Below are positions 1 through 7,872 of a stretch of 64,000 nt of DNA, in pieces; position 1 is the first letter of the stretch; each line of letters begins with the position of its first letter. The notes beneath the pieces were generated by a model. It was not told the DNA's origin and did not search any database. It worked only from the letters and a program-made list of their open reading frames with translations. Source of the DNA: Duganella alba (GTDB taxonomy: Bacteria > Pseudomonadota > Gammaproteobacteria > Burkholderiales > Burkholderiaceae_D); NCBI RefSeq assembly GCF_009674495.1, contig NZ_WKJN01000003.1, positions 62,001 to 126,000 on the forward strand, read 5' to 3'. A program made the position numbers and the translations under genes.

Positions 1-695
1 GCCAGGAACGGGAACATGACCACCGCCATCACGCCGCTCAACCAGATCGCGCCCGGCAGCGCGCCGGCGGCGCCCGACACCACGCCGATGATCAGCAGCC
101 GCCAGCGGTGCTCGCTCAAGATCTGGCGCCGCTCTTCGGCGCTGGCGTAGTCGGCCAGCGTGTCGTAGACCATCACGCGGCAGGTCAGCCAGCCCCACAG
201 CAGCGCCTGCACCACCACCGCCAGCGGCGGGAAGGCGTACAGCGGCAGCGTCAGTATCCACAGGCCGATGAAGATCGCCATGCCGCCCAGCGCCACGCCG
301 ATGCTGCCGATGATCGAGCCGCCATGGCGCTGCTCCAGCTGCGGATAATGGCGCAGGCCGACGTGGCGGCCGATCAGCGGCATCGCCACCACGCCGATGA
401 AGACCAGCGCGGTCAGTATCATCAGCGGCAGCAGCGCCAGCATGGCGATCAGCGGCACCACCACCGCCGTCAGCGTGCCCAGGCCCAGGCTGCGCAGCCA
501 GCTGGTGCTGGTCGAGAACAGATTATGCTCGGTGAACAGCGCATGCAGATAATCGATCAGCGGTTGCAGGCCGAAATACAGCGCGGCCGCCCACACCGCC
601 AGCGCCAGCAGAAACGGCGCGATACTCATCAACAGCATCTTGCCATGCCACTGGGACAAAAACGCCCGTCCCCATGTGCGGAACACTGCCCCCAT
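1..695 (-). CDS. EI24/CysZ-like integral membrane protein (partial, 3' end outside window)
   Basis: 231 codons are visible and the C-terminus lies beyond the left edge. The protein starts MGAVFRTWGRAFLSQW and has hydrophobic stretches at about residues 20-42, 72-108, 130-172 and 200-225, the layout of EI24-domain proteins, a family that includes the sulfate permease CysZ. The start ATG (695-693) overlaps the upstream desaturase stop as TGATG, so the two are probably translationally coupled. No sulfur-assimilation gene is nearby, so sulfate transport is not implied. Family fairly sure, substrate unknown. Confidence 0.75.
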   Translation of the reverse strand, partial: MGAVFRTWGRAFLSQWHGKMLLMSIAPFLLALAVWAAALYFGLQPLIDYLHALFTEHNLFSTSTSWLRSLGLGTLTAVVVPLIAMLALLPLMILTALVFIGVVAMPLIGRHVGLRHYPQLEQRHGGSIIGSIGVALGGMAIFIGLWILTLPLYAFPPLAVVVQALLWGWLTCRVMVYDTLADYASAEERRQILSEHRWRLLIIGVVSGAAGALPGAIWLSGVMAVVMFPFL

Positions 696-1636
696 CAGAC
701 CACATCCTTTCTTGCGTATTCAATCATGCGTTTGAGGCCCAGCCATTGCTGCGACCAGAACCCGCGTCCGTACTCGCGCCCGCTCAGCTGGTCGCGGATG
801 CCGGTGGCGACGAACCGCGGCGTAAAGTCGGCGGTGCGGAACAGGATATCCCACACCGGCAGCAGCACCGCAAAATTGCAGCCGCCCTGGCCGGCGCCGA
901 TCGCGTGGTGCATGCGGTGGTAGCGCGGCGACACCAGCAGCCGCTCGCCGAGCCAGCCGAAATGAATCCGCACATTCGCATGTTGCAGGCTTTGCAGGAT
1001 GCGCGACACCGACACCAGCAGCACGTACTGCGCCGGCTCGACGCCGATGCACAGCGCGATCACGCCCATGTAGACATCGCGCAGCAGGTCGTCGAGGACG
1101 TGGTTGCGGTCGTCGCTCCACAGATTCATGTTCTGCTGGCTGTGGTGCAGGCCGTGCAGCGCCCACCACCAGTTGAACTTGTGCGAGGCGCGGTGATACC
1201 AGTAATCGCAGAAATCCAGCACCACGAAATACACCGCGAACGCGCCCAGCGGGCCGATGCCGGGCCACAGCGTTTCCAGGTTGAACGGATGGAAACCGTC
1301 AAAGCGCAGCCAGCCGGCGATGCTGTCCATCAGCGGATCGAGCGTGAAGAAGATCAGCAGCGAGAACACGCCGATGCGGTGCAGCACCGTGTAGAGGAAG
1401 TCGTTCCAGCGCGCGCGCGGATCGGTGATCTGCTGCGCCGGGATCAGCGCTTCCAGCGGCCGCAGCACCAGGAACAGCAGCGCCAGTTCCAGCATGCCGA
1501 TCAGCAGCCATTCCGTGCCTTCGAACGCGTCCTCGACAAAGGCGCCGAAGCCGAGCTGGAACACCAGCGGCTGGATCACGGTTTCGAACAACCAGCCCTG
1601 GGCCACGCCCAGCCAGTCGGAGAGGGTTTCTGTCAT
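695..1636 (-). CDS. Sterol desaturase / fatty acid hydroxylase superfamily membrane protein
   Basis: A 313-residue di-iron membrane oxygenase-type protein. The histidine clusters of the superfamily are all present: HRASH and HGLHHS near residues 147-162 and YHRMHH near residue 238. Hydrophobic segments occur at about 45-65, 85-110 and 125-145. The start MTETLSDWLG is chosen because its ATG overlaps the deacetylase stop by 4 bases (ATGA); an open frame continues upstream but only antisense to or inside that gene. Members hydroxylate or desaturate lipids; the substrate here cannot be told. It sits third in a four-gene overlapping string. Confidence 0.85.
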   Translation of the reverse strand: MTETLSDWLGVAQGWLFETVIQPLVFQLGFGAFVEDAFEGTEWLLIGMLELALLFLVLRPLEALIPAQQITDPRARWNDFLYTVLHRIGVFSLLIFFTLDPLMDSIAGWLRFDGFHPFNLETLWPGIGPLGAFAVYFVVLDFCDYWYHRASHKFNWWWALHGLHHSQQNMNLWSDDRNHVLDDLLRDVYMGVIALCIGVEPAQYVLLVSVSRILQSLQHANVRIHFGWLGERLLVSPRYHRMHHAIGAGQGGCNFAVLLPVWDILFRTADFTPRFVATGIRDQLSGREYGRGFWSQQWLGLKRMIEYARKDVV

Positions 1637-2508
1637 TTCTTGTAGTCCGGATGCGCGCGCAGCGTGGCAAAGCACATGCCCTTCTGTTCCAGCCCGCTGA
1701 TCAGCGGTTCCAGATTGGCCGGCGCCCAGGCATCCTTGCGCGACCAGATGCCCATGTGGATCAGCACGATATCGCCGCCGCGCAGGTCGCGCAACGACTT
1801 TTGCAGAAGTACCGTATTCGGATACTTTTCGCTCGGCAGTTCGTCGCCCGAGAAGCCGGCCGGCGACCAGCCCACGTGCGCATAGCCGCAGCTTTTGCCG
1901 ATCTCCAGCAGGCGCGGCGAGGTATGGCCGGCCGGCGCGCGCCAGAACGGATCGAGATGCTTGCCGGTCAGTTCGACAAAGCGCTGGTCGACGCGCTGCA
2001 TCTGTTCGCAATACTGCTGTGGCGTCCAGTTGACCTGCTTGCCGGCCTGCGGACCGAAGCCGGGCTTGAGCACCACCTTGCCGTCGGCGCCATCGCGCAG
2101 GAACACCGCGTGGTCCCAGGTGTGCGTGCCGACCGCATGGCCTTCCGCCACGCGCGCCTTCCAGTACGCCGACCAGGACGGATCAAGCGAATAATCGCCG
2201 CGCACGGTTTTCTCGTTGGCGAGGAAGAAGGTGGCCTTGATCTGGTGGCGGTTCAAGGTATCGGCGATCAGCTCGGCCTGCGACTGGCTGCCGGTGTCGA
2301 AGGTCAGATAAATCGTGCCCTTGCAGGCGGCGCGCGGCGCGGCGGCATGGCCGGCCAGCGTTTTCAGCTGGCGCGCCTCGGCGTTGGCGGCGCGGGCCGC
2401 GGCGTTGACGTCGCGCGCGCTGTTGTTGACCGACCTGGCGCTGTCATCCGCGCGCACGGCCGGCGCGACCGCCAGCGCCAGCATGGTCAGGGCGGCGGCG
2501 CGCATCAT
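1633..2508 (-). CDS. Polysaccharide deacetylase (NodB/CE4 family), secreted
   Basis: 291 residues with an N-terminal signal peptide (MMRAAALTMLALAVAPAVRA). NodB-fold motifs are visible: LTFDTGSQ (motif 1), GTHTWDH (metal-binding His pair, motif 2) and RAPAGHTSPR (motif 3). Motif 1 has TFDTG where most deacetylases have TFDDG: the general-base Asp is kept but the usual metal-ligand Asp is Thr, so catalysis may be altered. It probably acts on a periplasmic or cell-wall N-acetylated glycan. Its ATG overlaps the upstream propeller stop (ATGA) and its own stop overlaps the desaturase start. Confidence 0.85.
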   Translation of the reverse strand: MMRAAALTMLALAVAPAVRADDSARSVNNSARDVNAAARAANAEARQLKTLAGHAAAPRAACKGTIYLTFDTGSQSQAELIADTLNRHQIKATFFLANEKTVRGDYSLDPSWSAYWKARVAEGHAVGTHTWDHAVFLRDGADGKVVLKPGFGPQAGKQVNWTPQQYCEQMQRVDQRFVELTGKHLDPFWRAPAGHTSPRLLEIGKSCGYAHVGWSPAGFSGDELPSEKYPNTVLLQKSLRDLRGGDIVLIHMGIWSRKDAWAPANLEPLISGLEQKGMCFATLRAHPDYKK

Positions 2509-3470
2509 CAGCGTTGCGCGGAGTTGAAGAAGAACACGCCGTGCGGCGAACGGCCGACCGGGATGACCTTGATGACCTTGCGGCTGGCCAGGTCGATCAC
2601 CGCCACCTTCTTAATCCAGCGCAGCGTGACCCACATGGTCTTGCCGTCGTCGGTCACTTCCATGCAGTCCGGGCCGCCGGGCACGTTGATCTGGCCGACG
2701 TTTTCCAATGTCTTCTGATCAATGATGTTGATCGAATTGGAAACACGGTTCGACACGTAGGTGTAGCGGCCGTCGCCGGCCGAACGGAAGTTGTGCGCGC
2801 CCATGCCGGTCTTGATGCGCTTGACGGTTTTCTGCGCCTTCCAGTCGATCACCTCGACGTAGTCGCTGCCCATGATGCCGACCAGCAGATACTTGTCGTC
2901 GGGCGTCATGGCGATACCGGCCGGCAGCTTGCCGACCGGGAGCGTCCACTTGACGGTCTGCGTGGCCAGGTCGATGGCGCTGACCTGGTCGCTGCCCTGC
3001 TGCGTGATGAACACCATATTGCTGGCGGCGTTGAAGGCCATATGGCTCGGCAGCTTGGCCAGCGGGATGCGCTTGGCCAGCGTCATGCCGGCGCCGTCGT
3101 ATTTGTACAGGTCCACGCGGTCCAGCCGCAGCGAGTTCGAGACGAACCATTTCTGGTCCGGCGAAAAACCGATCTGGTATGGGTCGAGAATGTCCTTGAT
3201 GGTGCGCTGGACCTGGCCGGATTTCGGGTCCAGGAAAATCAGCTCATTGCCGACCGAGCTGGCGACGATCAGCGACTTGTTGTCCGGCGTGGCCATCAAA
3301 TGGTGCGGCTCTTTGCCGACCGGGAAGGTCGACAGATCCTTGTAGCTGGCCTGGTCCAGCAGCTGCACGGTGGCGTCGCGCGAGTTGAGCACCACGACAA
3401 CGTTGGCCTGGGCGCTGCCGACGGCGGCGAGAAGGCAGGAAAGGAGGACACGGCGCAGACGACGAAACAT
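2508..3470 (-). CDS. Periplasmic YVTN-type beta-propeller protein (YncE-like)
   Basis: 320 residues from the chosen start MFRRLRRVLLSCLL; a TTG 24 bases upstream would add eight residues ahead of the signal peptide. A signal peptide ending near SAQA is followed by repeated blades with YVTN-like units, for example VVVVLNSRDATVQLLD, SLIVASSVGNELIFLD, RYTYVSNRVSNSINIID and TMWVTLRWIKKVAVID. Such proteins are scaffolds or binders and rarely enzymes. First gene of the overlapping string with deacetylase, desaturase and EI24 protein, so a shared envelope role is inferred. Confidence 0.8.
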   Translation of the reverse strand: MFRRLRRVLLSCLLAAVGSAQANVVVVLNSRDATVQLLDQASYKDLSTFPVGKEPHHLMATPDNKSLIVASSVGNELIFLDPKSGQVQRTIKDILDPYQIGFSPDQKWFVSNSLRLDRVDLYKYDGAGMTLAKRIPLAKLPSHMAFNAASNMVFITQQGSDQVSAIDLATQTVKWTLPVGKLPAGIAMTPDDKYLLVGIMGSDYVEVIDWKAQKTVKRIKTGMGAHNFRSAGDGRYTYVSNRVSNSINIIDQKTLENVGQINVPGGPDCMEVTDDGKTMWVTLRWIKKVAVIDLASRKVIKVIPVGRSPHGVFFFNSAQR

Positions 3471-3566
3471 GAAGGACTTCACTATGAGGAACAAAGCCTT
3501 ATTTTACGTGCAAACCGGACACAGGCGAGACGAAAACGGACAAAACTTCATGCCCGCAGCCGCCCG

Positions 3567-3595
3567 GCGACAGCCCTGCTACAATTCGGGCCTGT
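3567..3595 (+). promoter_or_regulatory. Candidate sigma70 promoter for the FKBP gene
   Basis: GCGACA (3567-3572), 17 bases, then TACAAT (3590-3595), 19 bases before the FKBP start codon. The -10 is good, the -35 weak. Prediction by eye only. Confidence 0.35.
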
Positions 3596-3614
3596 TTCTA
3601 ATGAAAGGAAGATC

Positions 3615-3971
3615 ATGTCCACTATCACTACCGACTCCGGCCTGCAATACATCGAACTGACCGTGGGCGAAGGCGACGAAGCCAAAGCCGGCCAGAACGT
3701 CACCGTGCACTACACCGGCTGGCTGCGCAACGACGACGGCACCAAGGGCCCGAAATTTGATTCGAGCAAAGACCGCAACGATCCATTCGAATTCGCCCTG
3801 GGCGCCGGCATGGTCATCCGCGGTTGGGACGAAGGCGTGCAAGGCATGAAGATTGGCGGCACCCGCCAGCTGATCATTCCAGCCGATCTGGGCTACGGCT
3901 CGCGCGGCGCCGGCGGCGTCATCCCGCCCAACGCCACGCTGATTTTCGACGTCGAACTGCTGGGCGTTTAA
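3615..3971 (+). CDS. FKBP-type peptidyl-prolyl cis-trans isomerase
   Basis: A small cytosolic FKBP of 118 residues that isomerises Xaa-Pro bonds during folding. The single FKBP domain fills the protein: VTVHYTGWLR, FEFALGAGMVIRGWDEG, GMKIGGTRQLIIPADLGYG and the C-terminal IPPNATLIFDVELL. There is no signal peptide. The start MSTITTDSGLQYIEL follows GAAAGGAAGATC; the same frame is open for 1.1 kb upstream but only antisense to the propeller gene. It ends 7 bases from the convergent anti-sigma gene. Confidence 0.93.
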   Translation: MSTITTDSGLQYIELTVGEGDEAKAGQNVTVHYTGWLRNDDGTKGPKFDSSKDRNDPFEFALGAGMVIRGWDEGVQGMKIGGTRQLIIPADLGYGSRGAGGVIPPNATLIFDVELLGV

Positions 3972-3978
3972 GCCTCCG

Positions 3979-4752
3979 TTAGCGCTGCCAGTTCCTGCGC
4001 AGCGCTTCCAGTTCGGCCCGCGTATCCAGCATGCCGCCGACGATGCGCTGGTCAATCGCTTCCAGCAGCGCCGTCGGCATCTCGGCGCCCATGCGGTAGC
4101 CGCCCGCCGCCGCCACCGGCCGCGTGTTCTGCACCACCACCGGTATCCGCCACTCCTCGTTGGCGCGACAGGCAATCCCCACCAGATCCTGCGACACGCC
4201 CACCAGCGTAAAGCTGCGGCAGTACGTCCCCTCGTTCGACAGAAAACTCAGGCCGACGCGCACATCGCCTTCGGTCTGCGCCGCGCCGCCCAGCTGCTGG
4301 CTCAAGGCCGCCGCCAGCTTACCCTGCGCCACCAGCAAACCACTGCGGCTGCTGACCTCGGTCTGCGGCTGCGCGCGTTCGCCGCTGAACCAGTCGGGCT
4401 GCCATTTCGCCAGGCCGAACTTGCCGGCCGCCAGCCCCACCACCATCACCAGCGCCAGCGCGCTCCATTCCAGCCAGCCCCAGTGCCGGCGCGTGGCCTT
4501 GCGCGCGGCCTGCTGCGTGGCCAGGCGCTGCGCCCGCACCGCCGCCAGCTGCACCACGTTGGCGCCGTGGCGCGCACGCGCGGCGGATGGACGGTGCTGA
4601 TCGGCGTAGACATCGTCGCGCGCCGCGCGCAACCGCGCCACCCGGCGCACCAGGCTGCTGTCATGGCGCATGGCGGCCTCGACCTGCTGGCGGGTTTCCT
4701 CGTCCAGTTCGCCGTCGGCATACGCGATCAGTGTCTCGTCTGAAAAGCTCAT
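3979..4752 (-). CDS. Transmembrane anti-sigma factor-like protein
   Basis: 257 residues. The N-terminus (MSFSDETLIAYADGELDEET) is the short helical sigma-binding module seen in membrane anti-sigma factors such as ChrR/RsiW relatives, here without an obvious zinc HxxxCxxC motif. One membrane helix lies near residues 95-117 (WSALALVMVVGLAAGKFG), followed by a roughly 140-residue periplasmic part. No sigma factor gene is adjacent, so its partner is elsewhere or it has another role. Functional class moderately sure. Confidence 0.7.
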   Translation of the reverse strand: MSFSDETLIAYADGELDEETRQQVEAAMRHDSSLVRRVARLRAARDDVYADQHRPSAARARHGANVVQLAAVRAQRLATQQAARKATRRHWGWLEWSALALVMVVGLAAGKFGLAKWQPDWFSGERAQPQTEVSSRSGLLVAQGKLAAALSQQLGGAAQTEGDVRVGLSFLSNEGTYCRSFTLVGVSQDLVGIACRANEEWRIPVVVQNTRPVAAAGGYRMGAEMPTALLEAIDQRIVGGMLDTRAELEALRRNWQR

Positions 4753-4967
4753 ATTCCCGTCCTTTTACGCATTCCATCATAAACCTTTTTTGCCGGTCAT
4801 GCGGTTTTGTCGAAACTGAGAAACCCTTTAAATACAAGGCCTTGTTCGCGTTGCAGCGCAGCGAGGCAACGGACACAAGGCTTACTTCGTGCGCAGTTCG
4901 TACAGAAACCATTACTTTTAACAATATTTATGCTAATCTGCGCGCTCCAATAACCAAGGAGGTAGTA

Positions 4968-5255
4968 ATGAAAAAAGGCGAACTGATTGCAGAATTTGCG
5001 AAACGCACCGAGCTGTCCGCTGCTGCCGCCAACGGCGCAGTGAACACCCTGATCGCCATCATCACCGAGCGTCTGAAAAAAGGCGACACGGTAGGCATCA
5101 CCGGCTTCGGCACCTTCTCCGTAGCCAAACGCGCTGCACGCAAAGGCCGCAATCCCGCAACCGGCGAAGCGATCAAGATCGCTGCGTCGAAAACCCCGAA
5201 ATTCTCGGCTGGCGCCACGCTGAAATCGGCTGTCAACCCGACGAAGAAGAAGTAA
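4968..5255 (+). CDS. HU-family DNA-binding protein
   Basis: 95 residues with a strong AAGGAGGTAGTA ribosome site before MKKGELIAEFAKRTEL. It has the HU/IHF fold: helical dimerisation part (1-40), GFGTFSVAKRAARKGRNPAT with the DNA-binding arm (about 46-75), and a C-terminal KIAASKTPKFSAGATLK. The lysine-rich end NPTKKK is common in Betaproteobacteria. A nucleoid protein that bends DNA without strict sequence preference. Monocistronic, with a hairpin 40 bases downstream. Confidence 0.93.
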   Translation: MKKGELIAEFAKRTELSAAAANGAVNTLIAIITERLKKGDTVGITGFGTFSVAKRAARKGRNPATGEAIKIAASKTPKFSAGATLKSAVNPTKKK

Positions 5256-5295
5256 TTCTTCCGGAGTTTTACGCGTGCCCGGAAGGGCACCGGAG

Positions 5296-5343
5296 ACGGC
5301 GGTTCATGCCGGCAGATGCCGGGCATGGCCGCCGTTCTGTTTT
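5296..5343 (+). terminator. Probable intrinsic terminator after HU gene
   Basis: Imperfect inverted repeat ACGGCGG...ATGCC / GGCAT...CCGCCGT (5296-5335) followed by TCTGTTTT. The stem is long and GC-rich with a small internal mismatch. Confidence 0.6.
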
Positions 5344-5418
5344 GGAGCGCGCACTCTAGCGGCTTTTGCCATGGCTGCGGTTATGATGGTGCATCCCATT
5401 CACAGCCAGGAGTTAGGT

Positions 5419-5670
5419 ATGAGTTTGCAAGAACAGTTTGAACAAGCGCAGGCGGACTCGAAGAATCTGTCCGAGCGTCCGGACAATATCACGCTGCTGA
5501 AAATCTATGCGCTGTTCAAGCAGGCATCGAGCGGCGACGCCACCGGCGAGCGTCCCGGCATGACCGACTTCGTCGGCCGCGCCAAGTTCGACGCATGGGC
5601 CGAGTTGAAAGGCAAAACCCAGGACGAAGCCAAACAGCTGTACATCGACCTGATCGAAGAACTGAAATAA
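5419..5670 (+). CDS. Acyl-CoA-binding protein
   Basis: 83 residues, the whole length of the ACBP four-helix fold. Signature residues are visible: LLKIYALFKQASSGD (helix 2, Tyr and Lys that bind the CoA moiety) and KFDAWAELKGKTQDEAKQLYI (helix 3). The start MSLQEQFEQAQ follows CAGGAGTTAGGT. It buffers and carries long-chain acyl-CoA in the cytosol. Its place beside a PHA granule gene and near a PHA depolymerase fits storage-lipid metabolism, but an intrinsic terminator separates it from them. Confidence 0.93.
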   Translation: MSLQEQFEQAQADSKNLSERPDNITLLKIYALFKQASSGDATGERPGMTDFVGRAKFDAWAELKGKTQDEAKQLYIDLIEELK

Positions 5671-5671
5671 T

Positions 5672-5700
5672 AAAAAAGGCCCGGACGGGCCTTTTTATTT
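5672..5700. terminator. Bidirectional intrinsic terminator
   Basis: AAAAAGGCCCG-GA-CGGGCCTTTTT with A and T tracts on both flanks, lying between the convergent acyl-CoA-binding and PHA granule genes. It should terminate both. Confidence 0.9.
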
Positions 5701-5701
5701 T

Positions 5702-5980
5702 TTAGACAACAAACACTTTCCGCATCTTCTCGGCCACCTTGGCCTCGATCTGCGCCGCCATCATGCTGATCGGGAAGCCCAGCTCCAGTTGCAGCTGCGC
5801 CTGATGCGGCAGCAGACTCAGCGAACCGCTGACGCCGCTGCGTTCGAAGCGCAGCACATCCCCCTCCCAGCGGCAGGCCAGTTCAAATTGTTCGGCCAGT
5901 TTGTCGGCCACTTGTTGGGCGGCCGCGCGTGCCTGCTCCGGCGCCAGGTGGTGTTCCTGGACGATGTTGATGTCCGCCAT
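5702..5980 (-). CDS. Polyhydroxyalkanoic acid system family protein (PHA_gran_rgn)
   Basis: 92 residues starting MADINIVQEHHLAPEQARAA after GGAGAG. It matches the small family found near PHA synthesis genes: N-terminal helix with ARAAAQQVADKLAEQF, then a beta-rich part (CRWEGDVLRFERSGVSGSL) and a C-terminal amphipathic helix (AAQIEAKVAEKMRKVF). Biochemical role unknown; presumed granule or PHA-associated. A longer in-frame extension exists upstream but lacks a ribosome site and conservation-like character. Confidence 0.8.
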   Translation of the reverse strand: MADINIVQEHHLAPEQARAAAQQVADKLAEQFELACRWEGDVLRFERSGVSGSLSLLPHQAQLQLELGFPISMMAAQIEAKVAEKMRKVFVV

Positions 5981-6116
5981 GCGGCTCTCCTGCTCTGAAT
6001 GACAAAGCCGCCATGATGCCAGTTGCGCCCCGCCCGCGCCAGTCCACAACGGCAGGGGCGAAGTGTTTCGCCGCTCTCCAATGTATTTGCTTATATGTAT
6101 TGTATATAAGCCCAAT

Positions 6117-6145
6117 TTGTGAGAAATAGCGAATTACCTTAAAAT
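6117..6145 (+). promoter_or_regulatory. Sigma70-type promoter upstream of fdxA
   Basis: TTGTGA (6117-6122), 17-base spacer, TAAAAT (6140-6145) in an AT-rich stretch, 77 bases before the ferredoxin start. Confidence 0.6.
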
Positions 6146-6221
6146 ACAGTGCTTTGCCAAGGTTAGCCAGGCAACTGCCCCGCCGCCGACGCTACTGCAC
6201 ACCAACATTGATAGGACTGTT

Positions 6222-6545
6222 ATGACCCACGTTGTCACCGAATCTTGCATCGCTTGCCGTTATACGGACTGCGTCGATGTTTGCCCGGTAGATTGTTTCC
6301 GCCAAGGCCCGAACTTCCTCGCCATCGACCCGGACGAGTGCATCGACTGCGCCGTCTGCGTGGCCGAATGCCCGGTCAACGCCATCTACGCCGAGGAAGA
6401 TGTCCCAGGCGACCAGCAGCAATTCATCAAGATCAACGTCGATCTGGCGCGTAACTGGCCTTCGATCACCAAGACTATTCCTGCGCTGCCGGATGCGGAA
6501 CAGTTCAAGGACGTCAAAGAAAAATTGCAGCTGTTGGTACGCTAA
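6222..6545 (+). CDS. fdxA: Seven-iron ferredoxin FdxA ([3Fe-4S][4Fe-4S])
   Basis: 107 residues. Cysteines are arranged as in FdxA: ESCIACRYTDCVDVCPVDCF in the N-terminus and DECIDCAVCVAECPVNAIY about residues 38-56, with the extra C-terminal helical tail (QFIKINVDLARNW onward). A low-potential electron carrier. The ferredoxin reductase gene starts 36 bases downstream on the same strand, so the two likely work as a redox pair. Confidence 0.93.
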   Translation: MTHVVTESCIACRYTDCVDVCPVDCFRQGPNFLAIDPDECIDCAVCVAECPVNAIYAEEDVPGDQQQFIKINVDLARNWPSITKTIPALPDAEQFKDVKEKLQLLVR

Positions 6546-6581
6546 GCAGCGGCCATCATTGAAATCACAGGAAAACCACGT

Positions 6582-7649
6582 ATGAATAGCACCGTTACAC
6601 CACCTGGCGTCATCGAAGCCGATGCCGTCATCATTGGCGCCGGCCCGGTCGGCTTGTTCCAGGTCTTCGAGCTCGGCCTGCTGGAAATCAAGGCCCACGT
6701 CATCGATTCGCTGGGCGCCGTGGGTGGCCAGTGCGTGGAACTGTATCCGGACAAGCCGATCTACGACATCCCGGCCGTGCCGTCGTGCACCGGCCAGGAA
6801 CTGACCGACAACCTGCTCAAGCAGATCGAACCGTTCGAGCCGACCTTCCACCTGGGTCAGGAAGTGACCAAGGTCGAGCGCCGCGACGACGGCCGTTTCG
6901 ACGTTGAAACCACGCTCGGCACCCAGTTCATCACCAAGACCATCTTCATCGCCGCCGGCGTCGGTTCGTTCCAGGCCCGCACGCTGAAAGTGGACGGCAT
7001 CGAAGTGTTCGAAGGCTCGCAGCTGCACTACAAGGTCAAGGATCCGGCGCAGTTCGAAGGCAAGAACCTGGTCATCTGCGGCGGCGGCGACTCCGCGCTG
7101 GACTGGGCCCTGAACTTCGTCGGCAAGGCCGAATCGGTGGTGCTGCTGCACCGTCGCGAGGACTTCCGCGCCGCGCCGGCTTCGGTGGCCAAGATGAAAG
7201 CGCTGTGCGACGACTACGAAATGCAGCTGATCATCGGCCAGGCCACCGGCTACGAAGCCTCGGAAGACGGCAAGCTGAACCACCTGAAGGTGACCGGCGC
7301 CGACGGCGTCACCCGCCGCGTGCCGCTGGACATGCTGCTGGTGTTCTTCGGCCTGTCGCCGAAGCTGGGTCCGATCGCCGAATGGGGCCTGGACATCGAG
7401 CGCCGCCAGCTGAAGGTGCAGAACACCGAGAAGTTCGAAACCAACGTGCCGGGCATCTTCGCCGTGGGCGACATCAACACCTACCCGGGCAAGAAAAAGC
7501 TGATCCTGTCGGGCTTCCACGAAGCCGCGCTGGCCGCCTTCGGCGCCGCGCCGTACATCTTCCCGGACAAGAAGATCCACATGCAGTACACCACCACCTC
7601 GCCGAAGCTGCACAAGGTGCTGGGCGTGGAAACGCCTGTGTTCGATTAA
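6582..7649 (+). CDS. Ferredoxin--NADP+ reductase, thioredoxin-reductase-like type
   Basis: 355 residues. Two nucleotide-binding domains: FAD site [17 protein letters not shown] (about residues 15-31) and NADPH site [13 protein letters not shown] (about residues 166-178), then [20 protein letters not shown] near 300, typical of the TrxR-like FNR class. There is no CxxC redox pair, which separates it from true thioredoxin reductase. It moves electrons between NADPH and ferredoxin, plausibly the FdxA just upstream. A terminator follows. Confidence 0.9.
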   Translation: MNSTVTPPGVIEADAVIIGAGPVGLFQVFELGLLEIKAHVIDSLGAVGGQCVELYPDKPIYDIPAVPSCTGQELTDNLLKQIEPFEPTFHLGQEVTKVERRDDGRFDVETTLGTQFITKTIFIAAGVGSFQARTLKVDGIEVFEGSQLHYKVKDPAQFEGKNLVICGGGDSALDWALNFVGKAESVVLLHRREDFRAAPASVAKMKALCDDYEMQLIIGQATGYEASEDGKLNHLKVTGADGVTRRVPLDMLLVFFGLSPKLGPIAEWGLDIERRQLKVQNTEKFETNVPGIFAVGDINTYPGKKKLILSGFHEAALAAFGAAPYIFPDKKIHMQYTTTSPKLHKVLGVETPVFD

Positions 7650-7677
7650 GCACTGACGACGGGCAAATGTCCTACAC

Positions 7678-7705
7678 AAAAGCAGCGGAAACGCTGCTTT
7701 TTTTA
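7678..7705 (+). terminator. Intrinsic terminator after ferredoxin reductase
   Basis: AAAGCAGCG-GAAA-CGCTGCTTT followed by a T run. Confidence 0.9.
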
Positions 7706-7872
7706 TGGCCGCAGCAGTATTATTCTTAATAGCAAGATTGCCTGTGGATAGTACGTAGCCCTTGCTGGGCAGCACATGAGAGTGCTTTACGTCAAAAACA
7801 CAGCGCCTATAATATGGCTTATGATGTCGGCATTGGTGCACCGCACCAAACCTATAAAAACCGGGATGTCCT

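Noticed and set aside
108..923. Plus-strand frame rich in Gln/His/Arg
   Set aside because: Reverse strand of the EI24 gene, whose membrane-protein translation is convincing.
6192..7841. Minus-strand open frame of about 549 codons
   Set aside because: Antisense to fdxA and the ferredoxin reductase, both of which have clear motifs.
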